Both the position numbers and the translations under genes were made by a program. Shown here piece by piece: positions 5,985 to 6,744 of a stretch of DNA of 6,744 nucleotides. Source of the stretch: JBJXGC01 sp046154545 (GTDB lineage Bacteria; Chloroflexota; Dehalococcoidia; Tepidiformales; Tepidiformaceae). Location of the stretch: contig JBJXGC010000229.1 in NCBI GenBank assembly GCA_046154545.1, forward strand, positions 1-6,744, in the 5' to 3' direction. The notes below the pieces were generated by a model. It saw only the letters and a list, made by a program, of their open reading frames with translations, was not told where the DNA came from and ran no database searches. Every line of letters starts with the position of its first letter. Within the stretch, counting starts at the first letter, position 1.

Positions 5985-6416
5985 ATGGAACTCGACCAGG
6001 TCAAAGCAACCGCATCGGCCCTCAGCCCCTGGGCCCATATGGCCACCGTTGGCGCAGACAACGCCCCGGATGTCGTGCCCGTCCACCCCTGCTGGGAGGG
6101 GGACACGCTCTGGGTGATGGTCGGCAACGACTCGGTCAAGTGCCGGAACATCGCCGCCAACCCGAACGTCGCCCTCCACTGGCAGGTGACCGAGGTGGGC
6201 GATGGCGTCGAGATCTGGGGAACGGCCAGGCTCTTCTCGGACCTCGAAACGAAGAAGCGCCTCTGGACGGGCGTCTTCGACTACGACCTCAACGCGTTCG
6301 CTCCCGGCGGCCCGGAGAACTCCCCTGGCACCGGCTTCGTCGCAATCACGCCTCAACGCGCGATGGTCCTCAAGCAGTACGGCATGGGCGGGATCGAACG
6401 CTGGCGGGCGGGGTAG
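5985..6416 (+). CDS. Pyridoxamine 5'-phosphate oxidase-fold (PPOX) flavin/F420-binding protein
   Basis: 143 aa, a split-barrel protein of the PPOX superfamily, whose members bind FMN, F420 or haem. The barrel's first strands are seen in AHMATVGADNAPDVVPVHP (17-35). TLWVMVGNDSVKCRNIAANP (41-60) contains the loop-and-helix that contacts the cofactor phosphate in relatives. NVALHW (61-66), EIWGTARLF (76-84) and FVAITPQRAMVLK (118-130) follow. The last segment resembles general-stress-protein-26-like and F420-type members, which make the cofactor assignment ambiguous; the substrate is unknown. The ATG at 5985 is chosen because GGAG lies 5 nt upstream and the protein starts just before the fold; an extension to 5922 would run across the promoter-like element. 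It lies 88 bp after the ABC-F gene with its own -10-like element, so it is probably transcribed separately. Confidence 0.85.
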   Translation: MELDQVKATASALSPWAHMATVGADNAPDVVPVHPCWEGDTLWVMVGNDSVKCRNIAANPNVALHWQVTEVGDGVEIWGTARLFSDLETKKRLWTGVFDYDLNAFAPGGPENSPGTGFVAITPQRAMVLKQYGMGGIERWRAG

Positions 6417-6461
6417 TGCTTCGGGTTGGCGTTGGGCTCCGCCTGGGCGTTGCGGCCCTCA

Positions 6462-6491
6462 CCCCCTCTCCACGTGCGCGGGGCGAGGGGG
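6462..6491. repeat. Palindromic C-rich/G-rich element, likely dispersed intergenic repeat
   Basis: CCCCCTC (6462-6468) pairs with GAGGGGG (6485-6491). CC/GG (6470-6471/6482-6483) and CG/CG (6473-6474/6479-6480) continue the stem between single mismatches, leaving a TGCG loop. With its CCCTCA lead-in it looks like the CCCTCACCCC-CTCTCC repeats scattered between genes of many high-GC bacteria. No T-tract follows. Apart from this element, nothing else is recognised in the 6417-6572 gap. Confidence 0.55.
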
Positions 6492-6572
6492 AGCCGAGGC
6501 GGATCAGCGCCAGCACCAAAGCGGACCTTGAGGGGCCATAGCCACTCAGCGAGCAGTTTCGACGGGGGACAT

Positions 6573-6744
6573 TTGGGCGCGTTGGACGGGAAGGTCGCGG
6601 TCGTCACTGGCGGCGCCGCCGGCATCGGGAAGGGGTTCGCCCTGGCGCTCGCCGAGGCGGGCGGGGCCGTCGCGATCTGCGATATCCAGCCCAAGGTGGA
6701 GGGCGTGGCCGAGGAGATCGCGGGCCGGACCGGGCGGCGCGTGA
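6573..6744 (+). CDS. Short-chain dehydrogenase/reductase (SDR), N-terminal part only
   Basis: The first 57 codons of an SDR; the rest lies past the window end. The Rossmann fold start is clear: LDGKVAVVTGGAAGIG contains the TGxxxGIG dinucleotide-binding motif at residues 12-19, followed by helix FALALAEAGGAV and strand AICDIQ. D37 at the end of the second strand favours NAD(H) over NADP(H) in classical SDRs. The catalytic Ser-Tyr-Lys lies outside the window, so the substrate cannot be judged. The TTG at 6573 is chosen because GGGGGA lies 5 nt upstream and the next codons lead directly into the first strand; TTG at 6582 is an alternative without that spacing. The gene is 156 bp after the PPOX-fold gene, with the palindromic repeat between them. 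Confidence 0.85.
   Translation, partial: MGALDGKVAVVTGGAAGIGKGFALALAEAGGAVAICDIQPKVEGVAEEIAGRTGRRV

Overview
This is a high-GC bacterial chromosomal segment of about 6.7 kb, carrying six complete protein genes and two cut by the window edges. The genes are a ribbon-helix-helix antitoxin pair, a SprT/YgjP-type metallopeptidase, a luciferase-like (LLM) F420/FMN oxidoreductase, an alkyl-sulfatase-type metallo-beta-lactamase-fold hydrolase, a Uma2-family nuclease, an ABC-F ATPase, a PPOX-fold flavin/F420-binding protein and the start of a short-chain dehydrogenase. The very high GC, TTG/GTG starts, the F420-type oxidoreductase, the Uma2 gene and a C-rich/G-rich palindromic repeat would fit a Chloroflexota or actinobacterial-type genome. 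No rRNA or signature gene settles this, so the taxonomy is an inference.

Left block (1-2098, minus strand, read right to left): LLM oxidoreductase, SprT-like peptidase, antitoxin copy A and antitoxin copy B (cut at base 1). These co-oriented genes may share a transcript. The two antitoxin genes form a 313-bp-offset tandem duplication. It includes a perfect CACGA-N3-TCGTG inverted repeat just upstream of each start and the last codon plus stop of the SprT-like gene. No toxin gene lies between the two copies.

Middle block: from a shared region (2099-2219) the LLM gene runs left and the MBL-fold hydrolase runs right. The hydrolase converges on the Uma2 gene (minus strand), with only 30 bp between stops and a hairpin over the hydrolase stop codon. 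The Uma2 gene has the best-defined expression signals in the window: an extended -10 element and a strong Shine-Dalgarno.

Right block (4253-6744, plus strand): ABC-F ATPase, PPOX-fold protein with its own -10-like element, a gap with a dispersed-type palindromic repeat, and the first 57 codons of a short-chain dehydrogenase. Several genes are redox or hydrolytic enzymes, but nothing shows that they form one pathway.

Overall the window looks mostly like ordinary housekeeping and accessory chromosome. I see no convincing new multi-gene system. The most informative oddity is the toxin-less antitoxin duplication with its conserved candidate operators and a C-terminal tail that may retain a trace of a lost PIN toxin.
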